A DNA stretch of 15,912 nt, from NCBI GenBank assembly GCA_964605095.1, contig CAZSBS010000101.1:1-15912 (forward strand), read 5' to 3'. This DNA comes from JAUWQU01 sp964605095 (GTDB lineage: Bacteria; Planctomycetota; Phycisphaerae; SM23-33). Of this stretch, positions 15,894 to 15,912 are shown piece after piece (the stretch's first letter is position 1; every line of letters starts with the position of its first letter). The notes below the pieces were generated by a model. That model was not told the origin of the DNA. It saw only the letters and a program-made list of their open reading frames with translations, and made no database searches. The position numbers and the translations under genes are program-made.

Positions 15894-15912
15894 AGAAGAA
15901 GCGGTCTATCGC

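Overview
The window is a GC-rich bacterial chromosome segment, probably from a metagenome assembly because it contains a run of exactly 100 N. The gene content is housekeeping plus a few accessory enzymes. The style suggests Planctomycetota, perhaps Phycisphaerae: ABC-2 permease wording, a PANK4-type DUF89 protein, an enolase-superfamily protein opening with an MRSFEHA motif, and intergenic regions full of palindromes and short tandem repeats. That placement is inferred from gene style, not from a marker-gene tree. No phage, plasmid, integrase, transposase, CRISPR, tRNA or rRNA was seen.

Layout. On the minus strand at the left are the N-terminal part of an ABC-2 permease (1-533) and a Cof-type HAD phosphatase broken by the assembly gap (656-1403). 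A divergent plus-strand gene (1485-2324) encodes a MqnD-like periplasmic-binding-fold protein that lacks the residues typical of MqnD. A 143-nt imperfect palindrome separates it from two minus-strand genes: a DUF89 damage-control phosphatase (2503-3591) and a GAF-SpoIIE protein phosphatase (3690-5294). A repeat-rich region follows, then plus-strand rtcA (5658-6716).

A long minus-strand block then reads, in transcription order, hppA (membrane pyrophosphatase), rsfS (ribosomal silencing factor), argS, a small membrane protein with a SHOCT-like helix, and clpX. hppA-rsfS and small protein-clpX are tightly coupled pairs; argS stands alone between repeat-filled spacers. The right end has two plus-strand genes, a YbgC/FadM-type thioesterase (14099-14518) and an enolase-superfamily enzyme (14628-15893).

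No single pathway links the genes and I see no obvious new defence or biosynthetic system. The most unusual signals lie outside the ordinary genes: (1) several intergenic arrays with a strict 7-nt period, two of which run into stop codons and share the same module order; (2) four genes with a promoter-like -10 element only 7-9 nt before the start codon and no Shine-Dalgarno, which suggests leaderless mRNAs; (3) a palindromic element translated in frame inside the enolase-superfamily gene; (4) an insertion of about 120 residues in an outward-facing loop of the pyrophosphatase; (5) a MqnD homologue without the catalytic histidine; (6) three mutually exclusive pairing arms upstream of rtcA.
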